Source: CBDFKU01 sp965248975
GTDB taxonomy: Bacteria > Chloroflexota > Dehalococcoidia > Lucifugimonadales > JAGWBF01
NCBI GenBank assembly: GCA_965248975.1
Contig: CBDFKU010000012.1
Location: 62,001-126,000 of the forward strand
DNA length: 64,000 bases
Reading direction: 5' to 3'
Position numbers and translations under genes: made by a program. This document shows positions 24,509 through 33,557 of this stretch, in pieces. Numbering within the stretch: the first letter of the stretch is position 1; each line of letters starts with the position of its first letter. The notes beneath the pieces were generated by a model. That model was not told the origin of the DNA, did no database searches, and saw only the letters and a list, made by a program, of their open reading frames with translations.

Positions 24509-24538
24509 TTGACAACCCTCTTTTGGTTGTGGTAGCTT
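24509..24538 (+). promoter_or_regulatory. Promoter with internal dyad ahead of ctaA
   Basis: TTGACA (24509-24514), 18-base spacer, TAGCTT (24533-24538). Inside the spacer lies the inverted repeat ACAACC (24512-24517)-N7-GGTTGT (24525-24530), well placed for a transcription factor controlling the oxidase operon. It sits about 115 bases before ctaA, in the divergent region with the SDR gene. Confidence 0.5.
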
Positions 24539-24654
24539 GCTAGCGCGTGATAGTGAAAATCTGCACAAACGTGGCCGCCCCGGGTCGTATCAGACCGTGA
24601 ACGGCAATCGCGGCCCGGCAGGTACCTCCGACCGCCGGCATCACGAGGTAAGGG

Positions 24655-25734
24655 ATGCACGATCCCCGTAGGTTGTGGCCATTGCTGAGACGGTCGGTCG
24701 TCGTCATCGCCCGGCTGGTGGAGCCGGGGCCCGCCGAAGCCGCGGGCGTGAGGCATCTGAATCCTCCCGGTACGCCTGCAGACTTCGCCGAATCGCGACC
24801 CGCGGATATGCCCGTCGCCGTTGTCGGCCGAAAATTCCAGGTCCTCACCATCGTTACCGTCGTGTCGCTGTTCGCCCTGGTCACGCTCGGTGGCGCGGTC
24901 CGGCTGACCGACTCGGGCCTGGGGTGCCCCGACTGGCCCCTGTGCCACGGCAAGATCATACCATCCCTGGACAAGCATACGCTGATCGAGTACTCCCACC
25001 GGCTGATGGCTTCGGTGATTGGCCTGATGGTGCTGGCCATAGCCATCGTCGTCTGGAAGTCCTACAGAAGCCAGCCCTGGTTGGTGATTCCGGCCAGCCT
25101 GGGGCTGATCCTGCTTGTGGTCCAGGCCATGCTGGGTGGCGTTACAGTTCTGGAAGAGCTGCCCGCCTCCATAGTCGTAGCCCACCTGGCTACCGCCCAG
25201 GCGCTGATGGCGGTGATGGTAGTAGTATCAATAGTAGCCCTGTGGGGCGCGCCTAGGATCGAGGCCGGCGCTGGAGGGGGATGGTTTCCGGTGGTGGTTC
25301 TGGGAGGGGCCTTGGGGGCCTACGCCGTGCTGGTGACCGGCGCCCACGTTGCGGCCTCCGGGGCCACAGTGTCCTGCGGCCAGGAATGGCCCCTTTGCGC
25401 CGGGAGCTTGCTGCCCGATGGGTACTATGCGACAATGCACATGCTTCATCGTGTGGTGGCGCTGGCCGGTGGGCTGCTGATTGTAGGCGTGCTGGTCATG
25501 GCCTGGCGCCGTAGACACGGACGGGAGATCCTGGGCTGGGTAGCGGCCGCTGTCGCGGCTGTATTCTTGCTGCAGGTGATCGTGGGAGGGGTAACGATCC
25601 TGTCAGGTTTCCCCATGAGCGGCCGTTTGCTGCACCTGGCTGTGGCCACGCTGGTGTGGGTAGGGATGGTCGCACTAGCGCTGCATGCCCTTTCCGCTCC
25701 CCGGAGCGACTCCAGGGGTACCGGCTATGCTTAA
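24655..25734 (+). CDS. ctaA: Heme A synthase CtaA
   Basis: Converts heme O to heme A in the cytoplasmic membrane. Eight predicted transmembrane helices; TDSGLGCPDWPLCHG and the second-half GATVSCGQEWPLCAG are the paired cysteine-containing loops. Heme-ligand His residues lie in LIEYSHRLMAS, VVAHLATAQ, HMLHRVVALA and LLHLAVAT. ATG 24655 is preceded by GAGGT with good spacing; the N terminus is about 50 residues longer than usual, and ATG 24808 is an alternative without a ribosome site. The stop overlaps the ctaB start. Confidence 0.94.
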   Translation: MHDPRRLWPLLRRSVVVIARLVEPGPAEAAGVRHLNPPGTPADFAESRPADMPVAVVGRKFQVLTIVTVVSLFALVTLGGAVRLTDSGLGCPDWPLCHGKIIPSLDKHTLIEYSHRLMASVIGLMVLAIAIVVWKSYRSQPWLVIPASLGLILLVVQAMLGGVTVLEELPASIVVAHLATAQALMAVMVVVSIVALWGAPRIEAGAGGGWFPVVVLGGALGAYAVLVTGAHVAASGATVSCGQEWPLCAGSLLPDGYYATMHMLHRVVALAGGLLIVGVLVMAWRRRHGREILGWVAAAVAAVFLLQVIVGGVTILSGFPMSGRLLHLAVATLVWVGMVALALHALSAPRSDSRGTGYA

Positions 25735-26650
25735 GCCCAGCTCCCTGCCACTGCTGGGATCGGCGTCCACCCCCGCGGCTTTGCTGGCCGTAGTGTGGGA
25801 CTACGTCAGCCTGACCAAGCCCCCCATCATTTTGCTGCTACTGCTGACCGCACTGGGCGGCGTTTTCCTGGCGTCCCAGGGGTCCCCTCCGCTGTATGTC
25901 ACGTTGCTGCTAATGCTGGGAGGGGCCGCCGCGGCCGGGGGAGCCAGCGCCATAAACCACTACCTCGACCGGGATATCGACGAGATCATGTACCGTACCC
26001 GCCGCCGCCCTCTGCCGGGCGCCAGGGTGCCTCCGGGTGCGGCGCTGACCTTCGGAATCGTGCTCAACGTCTTCGCCTTCGGCCTCCTGGCCCTCGGCGT
26101 GAACGTGCTCACTGCGCTCTTGACCCTGAGCGGGACCCTGTTCTACGTCTTCGTTTACACCTGGTGGCTGAAGCGGTCGACGCCCCAGAACATCGTCATA
26201 GGTGGTGCTGCCGGCTCGGTGCCTCCCCTTGCGGGGTGGGCGGCCGTCACAGGCGGGCTGGACGTTGCAGCTCTGTATCTCTTCCTGATCGTCTTCTTCT
26301 GGACGCCTCCCCATTTCTGGGCCCTGTCCCTGCTGCTGCGGGAAGACTACGCTCGGGCCGGTATTCCAATGCTGCCGGTGGTGAAGGGAATTGCCTCGAC
26401 CAGCCGCCATATCCTCGTATACGCTGTGGTCGTCGTGGCCATCACCCTGCTGTTCTTTATCACCACCAGCGCGGTGGGATGGATATACTTCGCCTCCGCC
26501 TTGGCCCTCGGCGGGGTCCTTCTGTATTTTGCCTGGGGCATGACCGTTGGCGGTGGCCTGCAGGGGGCTCGGAGGATGTACCTGTACTCTCTGCTGTACC
26601 TGGCTCTGGTCTTCCTGGCCGCAATAGTGGATAGTATGGTGGGCCTGTGA
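25727..26650 (+). CDS. ctaB: Heme O synthase (protoheme IX farnesyltransferase) CtaB
   Basis: Transfers farnesyl to heme B, the step before CtaA. UbiA-family membrane protein of about 307 aa with NHYLDRDIDEIMYRTRRRPL (first Asp-rich motif) and LREDYARAGIPMLPVVKG (second region), plus about nine hydrophobic helices. Start taken as ATG 25727, which overlaps the end of ctaA by eight bases; the frame is open from 25685. It forms a tight pair with ctaA at the head of the oxidase cluster. Confidence 0.94.
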   Translation: MLKPSSLPLLGSASTPAALLAVVWDYVSLTKPPIILLLLLTALGGVFLASQGSPPLYVTLLLMLGGAAAAGGASAINHYLDRDIDEIMYRTRRRPLPGARVPPGAALTFGIVLNVFAFGLLALGVNVLTALLTLSGTLFYVFVYTWWLKRSTPQNIVIGGAAGSVPPLAGWAAVTGGLDVAALYLFLIVFFWTPPHFWALSLLLREDYARAGIPMLPVVKGIASTSRHILVYAVVVVAITLLFFITTSAVGWIYFASALALGGVLLYFAWGMTVGGGLQGARRMYLYSLLYLALVFLAAIVDSMVGL

Positions 26651-26709
26651 GGCAACTCCGGTGCATCGACGGAAGGGGCAAGGCCGTCTGTGTTGGCACC
26701 CGAAGCCCC

Positions 26710-26738
26710 TTGAATCCAGGATTTTCCTCTGGTACACT
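26710..26738 (+). promoter_or_regulatory. Probable internal promoter before ctaC
   Basis: TTGAAT (26710-26715), 17-base spacer, TACACT (26733-26738), 75 bases before ctaC and within the 163-base gap after ctaB. Confidence 0.4.
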
Positions 26739-26813
26739 CCTTCGGGTAAACCGGATGGGTATGGTTTTCGTACACTTCTCTTCCTTTGCGCCCCTTAGTT
26801 GGGGGAGACTGTT

Positions 26814-27992
26814 ATGACGCTTCCTCGTCCCTCTATGAAACTCCTGGGTGTAGTCGCCGGACTTGGAGCCATCCTCCTGCTCATCGGCTGCACGCCCTCC
26901 CACCCTCAATCCACCTTCGACGCGGCGGGACCGGTAGCGGAAAAGCAGCTCACATTATTTTACATAATATTCTGGGCCGCGGTGGCCGTGTTCGTCGTCG
27001 TGGAGGGTATACTGCTGTACGCCGTCGTCCGCTACCGACGGAGATGGTGGCGCGACGCCATGCCCGTACAGGCACACAGCCATAAGAACCTAGAAATCGG
27101 GTGGACCGTGGCCCCGGCCATCGTCCTGGCGGTTATCGCGGTGCCCACCGTGATCTACATCTTTGACATCTCCAGAGACCCGCCTCCAGACGCGTTGGAG
27201 GTCAGGGTGATCGGCCATCAGTGGTGGTGGGAGTTCGAGTATACCAAAGATAACCTGACCACCTTCTTGGAACGTGAGGTCGGCGACCCGGTGGTCACCG
27301 CCAACGAGCTCTATGTCCCCGTGGATACTCCTGTCCACCTAACCCTAGTCTCCGACGACGTGATTCACAGCTTCTGGATTCCCAAGTTGGCAGGTAAGAG
27401 AGACGTGATTCCGTCCAACGAGAACCGCCTGTGGTTCGAGGCCAGGAGCAAGGACGTCGACAGCCTGCCGGCTACCTTCTTCGGCCAGTGCGCCGAGTTC
27501 TGCGGGGTAGCCCATGCCCACATGAAGATCCGCGTAATCGTGGACACCCGCGATGGCTTCGAAGCGTGGGTCCAAAACTATCACGACATAGCCGCCCGTG
27601 AGCAGGCAAAACGCAGGGATATCCCCACGGACGACTCCCTGGAGACCAAGGGGTTCAGAGTGTTCCAGACCCGTGGATGCATCCTGTGCCACAAGGCCGA
27701 TGGGCCGGCCACCGTCGAGGAGCGCCAGTCACTGAAGGAAGCCTTCGAGCGAGGCGATCTGCGCTTCCCCGCCCCGAACTTGACCAACTTCGGTACCCGC
27801 ACCTCCCTGGCGGGTGCGGCCCTGGAGAATGATCCCTTCGGCGATAACCTGATGAAATGGCTGCGGGACCCCGAGGATATCAAAGAGGGCAACCGCATGG
27901 GTCGTATGGCCAACGTGTACGTCGACCCCGACGCCAAGCTGACTGGAGAGGAGATAGAGGCGCTGGCCGCCTACCTGCTGAGCCTGAAGTAG
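26814..27992 (+). CDS. ctaC: caa3 oxidase subunit II with fused cytochrome c
   Basis: Subunit II carries CuA, the electron entry site. 392 aa from ATG 26814 (GGGGGAG upstream). Lipoprotein signal LLLIGC (C26), two membrane helices, GHQWWWEFEY, and CuA ligands H185, C226, C230, H234 and M237 in FFGQCAEFCGVAHAHMKI. After about residue 270 a class I cytochrome c follows: VFQTRGCILCHKAD (CILCH 289-293), Met in the NRMGRM region, ending LAAYLLSLK like the separate lipoprotein cytochrome at 6559. The fusion marks a caa3-type enzyme taking electrons from c-type or copper carriers. Confidence 0.95.
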   Translation: MTLPRPSMKLLGVVAGLGAILLLIGCTPSHPQSTFDAAGPVAEKQLTLFYIIFWAAVAVFVVVEGILLYAVVRYRRRWWRDAMPVQAHSHKNLEIGWTVAPAIVLAVIAVPTVIYIFDISRDPPPDALEVRVIGHQWWWEFEYTKDNLTTFLEREVGDPVVTANELYVPVDTPVHLTLVSDDVIHSFWIPKLAGKRDVIPSNENRLWFEARSKDVDSLPATFFGQCAEFCGVAHAHMKIRVIVDTRDGFEAWVQNYHDIAAREQAKRRDIPTDDSLETKGFRVFQTRGCILCHKADGPATVEERQSLKEAFERGDLRFPAPNLTNFGTRTSLAGAALENDPFGDNLMKWLRDPEDIKEGNRMGRMANVYVDPDAKLTGEEIEALAAYLLSLK

Positions 27993-28071
27993 GGCAGGGC
28001 GGACGGACCTACGATATAATGATCGCCAACCGGACACGCTCCGTTCTCAGCGGTAACGTTGGAGGAGTGCC

Positions 28072-30009
28072 ATGGTAACCATAAGCGGCGCCTTGCGCCG
28101 GCCCACCAGCTATCAAGGCGTATGGAGCTGGGTGACCACCGTCGACCACAAGAGGATCGGCATCCTCTACGGTGTCACAGCCTTCATATTCTTCATACTG
28201 GGCGGGGTCGAGGCGATGATGATCCGGCTGCAGTTGGCCCGCCCGGGGCAGGACATCGTCAGCCCCGAGGTGTACAGCCAGCTCTTCAGCATGCACGCCC
28301 TCACCATGATCTTCCTGGCGATAATGCCCCTGGCGGCTGCCTTCTTCAACTTCATGATCCCCCTGATGATCGGCGCCCGGGACGTGGCCTTCCCCCGCCT
28401 CAACGCGCTCAGCTACTGGATATTCCTGGGTGGCGGCATCCTGCTCAACAGTGGGTGGTTTCTGGGTGGGGCGCCCGACGCCGGGTGGTTCGCCTACGCC
28501 AACCTGACCTCGGAGACCTTCAATCTGGGCCGGGGCATGGACTTCTATACGGTGGGGTTGTTGGTCCTGGGCACGGCCTCCATGGCGGCGGCCTTCAACT
28601 TCCTGGTGACCATCATCAACATGCGGGCGCCGGGCATGTCCCTGATGCGCATGCCGGTGTTCGTTTGGATGACCTTCGTCACCTCGTTCCTCATCATCCT
28701 GGCGTTCCCCATCATCACTGTGGGCCTGATCGAGCTGCTGTTCGACCGCACGTTCGGCACCAACTTCTTCCTGCCCGCCGGTGGAGGCGACCCCGTCCTC
28801 TGGCAGCACCTCTTCTGGCTGTTCGGCCACCCCGAGGTGTATATCCTGATCCTTCCCGCCATGGGCATCATCTCCGAAGTGCTGCCCACCTTCTCTCGCA
28901 AGCCCCTGTTCGGGTATCCGGTGGTGGTCCTCTCTGGTGTGGTGATCGGTTTCATGGGTTGGGGGGTGTGGAGCCACCACATGTTCACCGTCGGCCTGGG
29001 CCCCGTGGCCAACACCGTGTTCAGTGTGGCCACCATGGCCATAGCCATACCCACCGGCGTGAAGATCTTCAACTGGATCGGCACCCTGTGGGGCGGGTCG
29101 GTCAGCATAAAGACGCCCCTGCTCTTCGCCGTCGGCTTCGTGTCCATGTTCATCATCGGCGGCCTGAGCGGGGTGATGCATGCCTCGCCTCCTTCGGACG
29201 CACAGCAGCAGGACACCTACTTCATCGTTGCCCACATCCACTACGTGCTGTTCGGCGGCAGCATATTCGCCATCTTCGCCGGGATCTATTACTGGTGGCC
29301 CAAGATGACGGGCCGTATGATGAGCGAGGGCCTCGGCAAGCTCCACTTTCTGATCACCTTCATCGCATTCAACGTAGCCTTCTTTCCGATGCATTTCTTG
29401 GGGATGGACGGTATGCCCCGCCGCATCCAGACCTACTCGGAAGGGATGGGGTGGGACCTGTGGAACATGGTGTCCACCGTGGGGGCCTTCCTCCTTGGTG
29501 CATCCGTGCTGATATTCCTGCACAACGTGTTCCACAGCCTTCGGAAGGGGGAAAAGGCGCCCAACGACCCCTGGGACGGCAGGACCCTGGAGTGGTCTAT
29601 TTCCTCGCCGCCGCCGCTGCACAACTTCGACGAGATACCCACCGTTCACAGCCGCGACGCCTTCTGGGAAACGAAGTATGGCAACGGGGAGCACAGCAGC
29701 GCACCGGTGCCCGTGGCCGGCGGCTCCGAAAACGGGGACGCTCACGGAGCAGCTTCCGGGCAAACCGCCACCGTTGAGTCCGTCGAGGCGGGCCACCACG
29801 AGGGTGGACATCATGGTATCCACCTACCCAGTCTCTCCTACTATCCGATAATGCTGGCCTTCGGGCTGACTCTCGCCGGCTACGGGGTGATATACGCCGA
29901 CAGGGTCACCTGGGCCATGGCCGCCGTCGGTGCCGGTATAAGCATGGTGGCGGCCTACGCCTGGTCCTTCGAGCCGCCCGCGGAGGAGCCCGAATCCGAT
30001 GAGGAGTAA
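28072..30009 (+). CDS. ctaD: Cytochrome c oxidase subunit I with C-terminal extension
   Basis: Catalytic subunit with heme a, heme a3 and CuB, 645 aa. Visible: SMHALTMIFL (heme a His), LFGHPEVYILILPAMG (CuB His and cross-linked Tyr; E/Y pattern of A-type oxidases), VWSHHMFTVG (two CuB His) and VAHIHYVLFGGS (heme a3/heme a His). Twelve core helices end near residue 490. A His/Gly-rich linker (about 540-585) then leads to two further predicted helices (LSYYPIMLAFGLTLAGYGVIY, VTWAMAAVGAGISMVAAYAW), a fused segment not found in minimal subunit I. GGAGGAG precedes ATG 28072. Confidence 0.96.
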   Translation: MVTISGALRRPTSYQGVWSWVTTVDHKRIGILYGVTAFIFFILGGVEAMMIRLQLARPGQDIVSPEVYSQLFSMHALTMIFLAIMPLAAAFFNFMIPLMIGARDVAFPRLNALSYWIFLGGGILLNSGWFLGGAPDAGWFAYANLTSETFNLGRGMDFYTVGLLVLGTASMAAAFNFLVTIINMRAPGMSLMRMPVFVWMTFVTSFLIILAFPIITVGLIELLFDRTFGTNFFLPAGGGDPVLWQHLFWLFGHPEVYILILPAMGIISEVLPTFSRKPLFGYPVVVLSGVVIGFMGWGVWSHHMFTVGLGPVANTVFSVATMAIAIPTGVKIFNWIGTLWGGSVSIKTPLLFAVGFVSMFIIGGLSGVMHASPPSDAQQQDTYFIVAHIHYVLFGGSIFAIFAGIYYWWPKMTGRMMSEGLGKLHFLITFIAFNVAFFPMHFLGMDGMPRRIQTYSEGMGWDLWNMVSTVGAFLLGASVLIFLHNVFHSLRKGEKAPNDPWDGRTLEWSISSPPPLHNFDEIPTVHSRDAFWETKYGNGEHSSAPVPVAGGSENGDAHGAASGQTATVESVEAGHHEGGHHGIHLPSLSYYPIMLAFGLTLAGYGVIYADRVTWAMAAVGAGISMVAAYAWSFEPPAEEPESDEE

Positions 30010-30054
30010 CTCCCCGATGGGCCTGATCACACTGAGTAGAGAGGTAGTGTAGCG

Positions 30055-30765
30055 TTGCAGGAATCGCCCGCTGCCGACCACCATGTGGTAGTGGAGGAGA
30101 CCACCACCGGTCTCAATCATCGGAAGATGCTCATGTGGCTCTTTCTGGGGTCCGACTGCTTGTTCTTCGGGGCCCTGATCTCTACCTACCTCATATACCG
30201 CGGCCAAAGCCTGGTGGGGCCCTTCCCCAAGGACGTGTTCGACATACCGGTCACCTCGGTAAGCACCTTTGTACTGCTGATGAGTAGCATGTCGATGGTG
30301 CTGGCCTACGCCGCCATCAACCGCGGAGATATGAAGGGATTCCGTATTTGGGTGCTGTCCACCTGCCTCCTTGGCGCCACCTTCCTGGCCTTCCAGACCT
30401 TTGAGTTTTACGACTTCGCCAACCACGAAAAGGTGGTGGAGTGCTCCGCCGATTCACAGGTCCAGGCGTGCCTCGACGGAGCGCACGAGTACGAAGAGGA
30501 TTTCGGCCTGACGCCCAAGACCAACCTTTTCGGCACTACCTTCTTCACCCTGACGGGCTTTCACGGCGCCCACGTGACCGTCGGGGTCATATGGCTCCTG
30601 TCTATCCTGGGCTACTCCATGTGGGGTGGCCGCAGAGCTAAGAGGATACTCACCGACAGGCAGGCCCTCAGCGTCGACCTGGCGGCCCTCTACTGGCACT
30701 TCGTTGACATAGTCTGGATCGTGATATTCGCCGTCGTGTACCTGATCGGAGTGGGAGTCGAATGA
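30055..30765 (+). CDS. ctaE: Cytochrome c oxidase subunit III
   Basis: 236 aa, TTG start. Five to six predicted helices; HRKMLMWLFLGSDCLFFGALISTYLIYRG at the N terminus and the subunit III signature TFFTLTGFHGAHVTVGVIWLL, then LYWHFVDIVWIVIF at the end. The insertion KVVECSADSQVQACLDGAHEYEEDFG between helices adds an acidic loop with two cysteines, likely on the outside. It lies 45 bases after ctaD in the oxidase operon. Confidence 0.94.
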   Translation: MQESPAADHHVVVEETTTGLNHRKMLMWLFLGSDCLFFGALISTYLIYRGQSLVGPFPKDVFDIPVTSVSTFVLLMSSMSMVLAYAAINRGDMKGFRIWVLSTCLLGATFLAFQTFEFYDFANHEKVVECSADSQVQACLDGAHEYEEDFGLTPKTNLFGTTFFTLTGFHGAHVTVGVIWLLSILGYSMWGGRRAKRILTDRQALSVDLAALYWHFVDIVWIVIFAVVYLIGVGVE

Positions 30766-30822
30766 CGCCGCGGTCATATTCTAGCCTGATGAGAAGGCCC
30801 ACATCACCGGGCGGTAAATCGC

Positions 30823-31608
30823 ATGGCCGATAGACCGGGACGAGAGCCGATGGCCCACCCCACGCCGCTGACGTACTTTAAGGCGGCGATGGTGCTCGCC
30901 ATCCTGACGGGAATCGAGGTTGGCGTCTTCTATATAGATGCCCTGGAGCCCGCATTCCTGCCCATCTTCCTGCTCCTCTCCATCGTCAAGTTCGCTCTGG
31001 TGGTCCTGTTCTACATGCACCTGAAGTACGACCACCGCCTGTTCTCCTCGATGTTTGTAGGCGGCGTGATTCTGGCCATCGTGGTGACCGTGGCGGTAAT
31101 GTCCCTGTTCCAGGTACTGTCAGCCAAGGCCAATCCCCCGCCGGAAACCGAGGCAGCATCGGGTCCCGTGCAAGAAGGAGGTGATGGGTCGTCCTCCGGG
31201 CCGCCCACGCCACCGGACGAACCCACCAGGCCTTCCGATGAGCCGGAGGGGATCAGCTTGGTGGCTACTGAAACGCCCGGACCGCTGCTAAGTGGTGAGG
31301 AGCTGTTCCTCAACGTACCGGCCAATGCGGCACCACAGGCCTTATGGTGCTCCCAGTGCCACACCATCGAGGGGATTGCCGACGGTCTGATTGGCCCGGA
31401 CCTCACTCACATCGGCACGGACGCGGCGACCCGGATAGCCGGAATGTCCGCTGAGGAATACATCACGATGTCAATAACAACACCGGAGGCCTTCGTGCCC
31501 GAGGGTGTGGACAGGGCCACGGCGGGGCTTATGACGGAAGCTATCACCCAGAACCTTACCGGAGTGCAGGCCAGAGCCCTGATAGCCTTCCTGTTGGAAC
31601 AGAAGTAA
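30823..31608 (+). CDS. ctaF: Oxidase subunit IV fused to a cytochrome c domain
   Basis: 261 aa. Residues 15-100 form the three-helix prokaryotic subunit IV (LTYFKAAMVLAILTGIEVGV, LSIVKFALVVLFYMHLKYDHR, VGGVILAIVVTVAVMSLFQV). A Pro/Asp/Glu/Ser-rich linker (about 102-150) joins it to a class I cytochrome c: LWCSQCHTIEG (CSQCH 176-180), GPDLTHIGTDAATRIAGMSAEEYI, ending ALIAFLLEQK. This second domain closely resembles the lipoprotein cytochrome at 6559. A c-type heme on subunit IV in addition to the one on subunit II is unusual. ATG 30850 is an alternative start. Confidence 0.9.
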   Translation: MADRPGREPMAHPTPLTYFKAAMVLAILTGIEVGVFYIDALEPAFLPIFLLLSIVKFALVVLFYMHLKYDHRLFSSMFVGGVILAIVVTVAVMSLFQVLSAKANPPPETEAASGPVQEGGDGSSSGPPTPPDEPTRPSDEPEGISLVATETPGPLLSGEELFLNVPANAAPQALWCSQCHTIEGIADGLIGPDLTHIGTDAATRIAGMSAEEYITMSITTPEAFVPEGVDRATAGLMTEAITQNLTGVQARALIAFLLEQK

Positions 31609-31671
31609 TGCGAGATACCGCCGAACGTCCGGCGTTCTCCTCACGAACCATAGCAACTGGTAGAGACCTTC

Positions 31672-32529
31672 ATGTGGGCCCAGGAGAGCACAGTGACCTT
31701 CCCCGCAGCGATCACCTCGGTAGACTTCTCGTGGACGTCCTGGCATGCCCATCCCAGCGTCATAATCACCCTGATCGTGCTGACCGGAGCCTACCTGCTG
31801 GGCGTCGGCCCGCTGCGGCAGCGTTTCCGTCTGGCCGCAGAAATATCGCCCGGCCAGATGACCCTGTTCTTGACGGGAATCCTGGTCCTGTTCGTCGCGT
31901 TGCTGTCGCCGCTCCACGAGCTGGGCGACAACTACCTGTTCAGCGCCCACATGCTGCAGCACTTGCTGCTGACGCTGGTCGTTCCGCCCATGCTGCTCCT
32001 CGGGACACCGGAGTGGCTGATTCAGCCCTTGTTGGGACCTCCACGGGTGGTGAGGGTGATACGTCTAATCACCATGCCCGTCGCCGCCTTTATCATATTC
32101 AACCTGGTTTTCGCTGTGTGGCACGTGCCGGCCCTCTACGATCTGGCCCTGCGGGAGCGGGGCATCCACATCCTGGAGCACCTGATGTTCCTGGTCGCCG
32201 GCGTGATCCTGTGGTGGCCGGTCCTCAGCCCCACGACCCGGGTGCCCAGGTCCCCCTACATCGTGCAGATGGTGTACCTGTTCGTGCAGCCCACGGTGCC
32301 GGCGATCCTGGGAGCGATCATCACCTTCGCCGATGGAGTGCTCTACAACTGGTATGCAGAGGCCCCCAGGGTGTGGGAGATTTCCGCCCACACGGACCAG
32401 CAGCTCGGGGGAGTCATCATGTGGGTACCCGGAGGAATGGCCTTCCTAATCACCCTCGTGGTCGTGTTCCTCGTATGGGCCGCGAAAGAGGAAGCCAGCG
32501 CCAGAGCGACCGTCGAGCCCCGGAGATAG
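31672..32529 (+). CDS. ctaG: caa3 oxidase assembly factor CtaG
   Basis: 285-aa polytopic membrane protein of the caa3 CtaG (COX_CtaG) family, implicated in copper delivery to the oxidase. Features: SPLHELGDNYLFSAHMLQHLLLTLVVPPMLLLGTP, with its His/Met cluster, then FNLVFAVWHVPALYD and HILEHLMFLVAGVILWWPV. Seven predicted helices. It follows ctaF by 63 bases and precedes a small membrane gene and sco, so the order matches typical caa3 operons. Confidence 0.92.
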   Translation: MWAQESTVTFPAAITSVDFSWTSWHAHPSVIITLIVLTGAYLLGVGPLRQRFRLAAEISPGQMTLFLTGILVLFVALLSPLHELGDNYLFSAHMLQHLLLTLVVPPMLLLGTPEWLIQPLLGPPRVVRVIRLITMPVAAFIIFNLVFAVWHVPALYDLALRERGIHILEHLMFLVAGVILWWPVLSPTTRVPRSPYIVQMVYLFVQPTVPAILGAIITFADGVLYNWYAEAPRVWEISAHTDQQLGGVIMWVPGGMAFLITLVVVFLVWAAKEEASARATVEPRR

Positions 32530-32589
32530 ATCGGTGGTAGCACTGCATCAACACTGTTTCCAGGACCTGAGAGGGATAGAGGTGTTCCG

Positions 32590-32802
32590 ATGAAACGTCA
32601 ACTGCTGCCGGTGATGTTGCCGCTGATGGCGGTCCTCTTCATCGTTGTCTGGGGCGGAGGCCTCGGCGTCTCTTTCATTGTTCTGAACAAGACGGCGCTG
32701 GAAGAGAAGGCAGTAATCATCCTGGGCATGGCGTTGGTGGTGGGCGTGCCCGCCATAGCCGCGCTTCTCGCTATGCCGCGTCAGGGGCCGCCTTCAGACT
32801 AG
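32590..32802 (+). CDS. Small two-helix membrane protein in the oxidase operon
   Basis: 70 aa with two hydrophobic helices (about residues 6-32 and 40-62) and short polar ends. ATG 32590 lies 9-15 bases after AGAGGGATAGAGG. Placed between ctaG and sco on the same strand, it is probably an accessory or assembly factor of the oxidase, but no named family was recognised. Confidence 0.7.
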   Translation: MKRQLLPVMLPLMAVLFIVVWGGGLGVSFIVLNKTALEEKAVIILGMALVVGVPAIAALLAMPRQGPPSD

Positions 32803-32822
32803 GATTCGCTCCAGGTGACCGG

Positions 32823-33497
32823 ATGAGACTCCATAGTCGCGCCGCTGTTCCGATAGCCCTCGGCATGTCCCTTCTGATCCTGGTCGTCGTTGCCTGCTCC
32901 GGATCCGATCAGTTCCACGGCACAGTGATCCGACCCGAAGTTGCTCCGCCCTTCGAGCTCGTCGACCAGCACGGGAGGCCCGCTATTCTCTCCGACTCCA
33001 ACGGCAGGGTGGTGGTGCTGGCCTTCCTGTATACCACCTGTCCCGACATATGCCCCCTTACCACGGAGGCCCTTCGCCGCGCTCATCAGCTACTGGGAGA
33101 AGACGCCGGCCAGGTGGATTTCATGGCGGTCACAGTGGACCCGGACAGGGACTCTATTGAGCGGGCCCGTCAGTACACGGTCGAACGTGGCATGGAAGAC
33201 AGGTGGCGTTTCCTGGTGGGGACCGAGGACCAACTCAAGCCCGTGTGGCGCTCCTACTGGCTGGACCCCATACGGAACTTCCCCGCGAACTCGAGCGCGT
33301 CACATGACGACGATCATGGTGGTACGGTCGAGGATGACGGGCCATCTGATCCTTCGCCGGTGCCGGGGTACCTAGTCAGTCACACGGCGCCGGTGTTCCT
33401 CATCGATCGCGACGGCTATCGTCGCGTGCTCTTCACCAGCCTGGATCTGGACCCGAGGCCCCTGGTTCACGACGTCAGACTGCTGCTGAGGCAGTGA
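32823..33497 (+). CDS. sco: SCO1/SenC copper chaperone
   Basis: 224 aa. Lipoprotein signal ending LVVVAC, then a thioredoxin-like SCO fold: FELVDQHGRPAILSDSNGRVVVLAFLYTTCPDICPLTTEAL with the copper-binding CPDIC, DFMAVTVDPDRDS, and the third ligand His in LVSHTAPVFLIDRDGYRR. A His/Asp-rich insertion (SHDDDHGG) lies before it and may add metal binding. It delivers copper to or reduces CuA of CtaC. Last gene of the operon; a terminator follows. Confidence 0.93.
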   Translation: MRLHSRAAVPIALGMSLLILVVVACSGSDQFHGTVIRPEVAPPFELVDQHGRPAILSDSNGRVVVLAFLYTTCPDICPLTTEALRRAHQLLGEDAGQVDFMAVTVDPDRDSIERARQYTVERGMEDRWRFLVGTEDQLKPVWRSYWLDPIRNFPANSSASHDDDHGGTVEDDGPSDPSPVPGYLVSHTAPVFLIDRDGYRRVLFTSLDLDPRPLVHDVRLLLRQ

Positions 33498-33504
33498 ACG
33501 CGAA

Positions 33505-33534
33505 GGGACCCCATAGCACATGCTCTGGGGTCCC
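33505..33534. terminator. Bidirectional terminator between sco and rplT
   Basis: Stem GGGACCCCA (33505-33513) / TGGGGTCCC (33526-33534), continued after a mismatch by AGCA-CA-TGCT. It sits between the convergent ends of the oxidase operon and rplT. Confidence 0.8.
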
Positions 33535-33557
33535 ACTGACGGTCGGCGGCTGGAAGC

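Noticed and set aside
28009..29823. 604-aa minus-strand ORF
   Set aside because: Antisense shadow of ctaD in a GC-rich gene; low-complexity His/Glu/Gly composition, no motifs.
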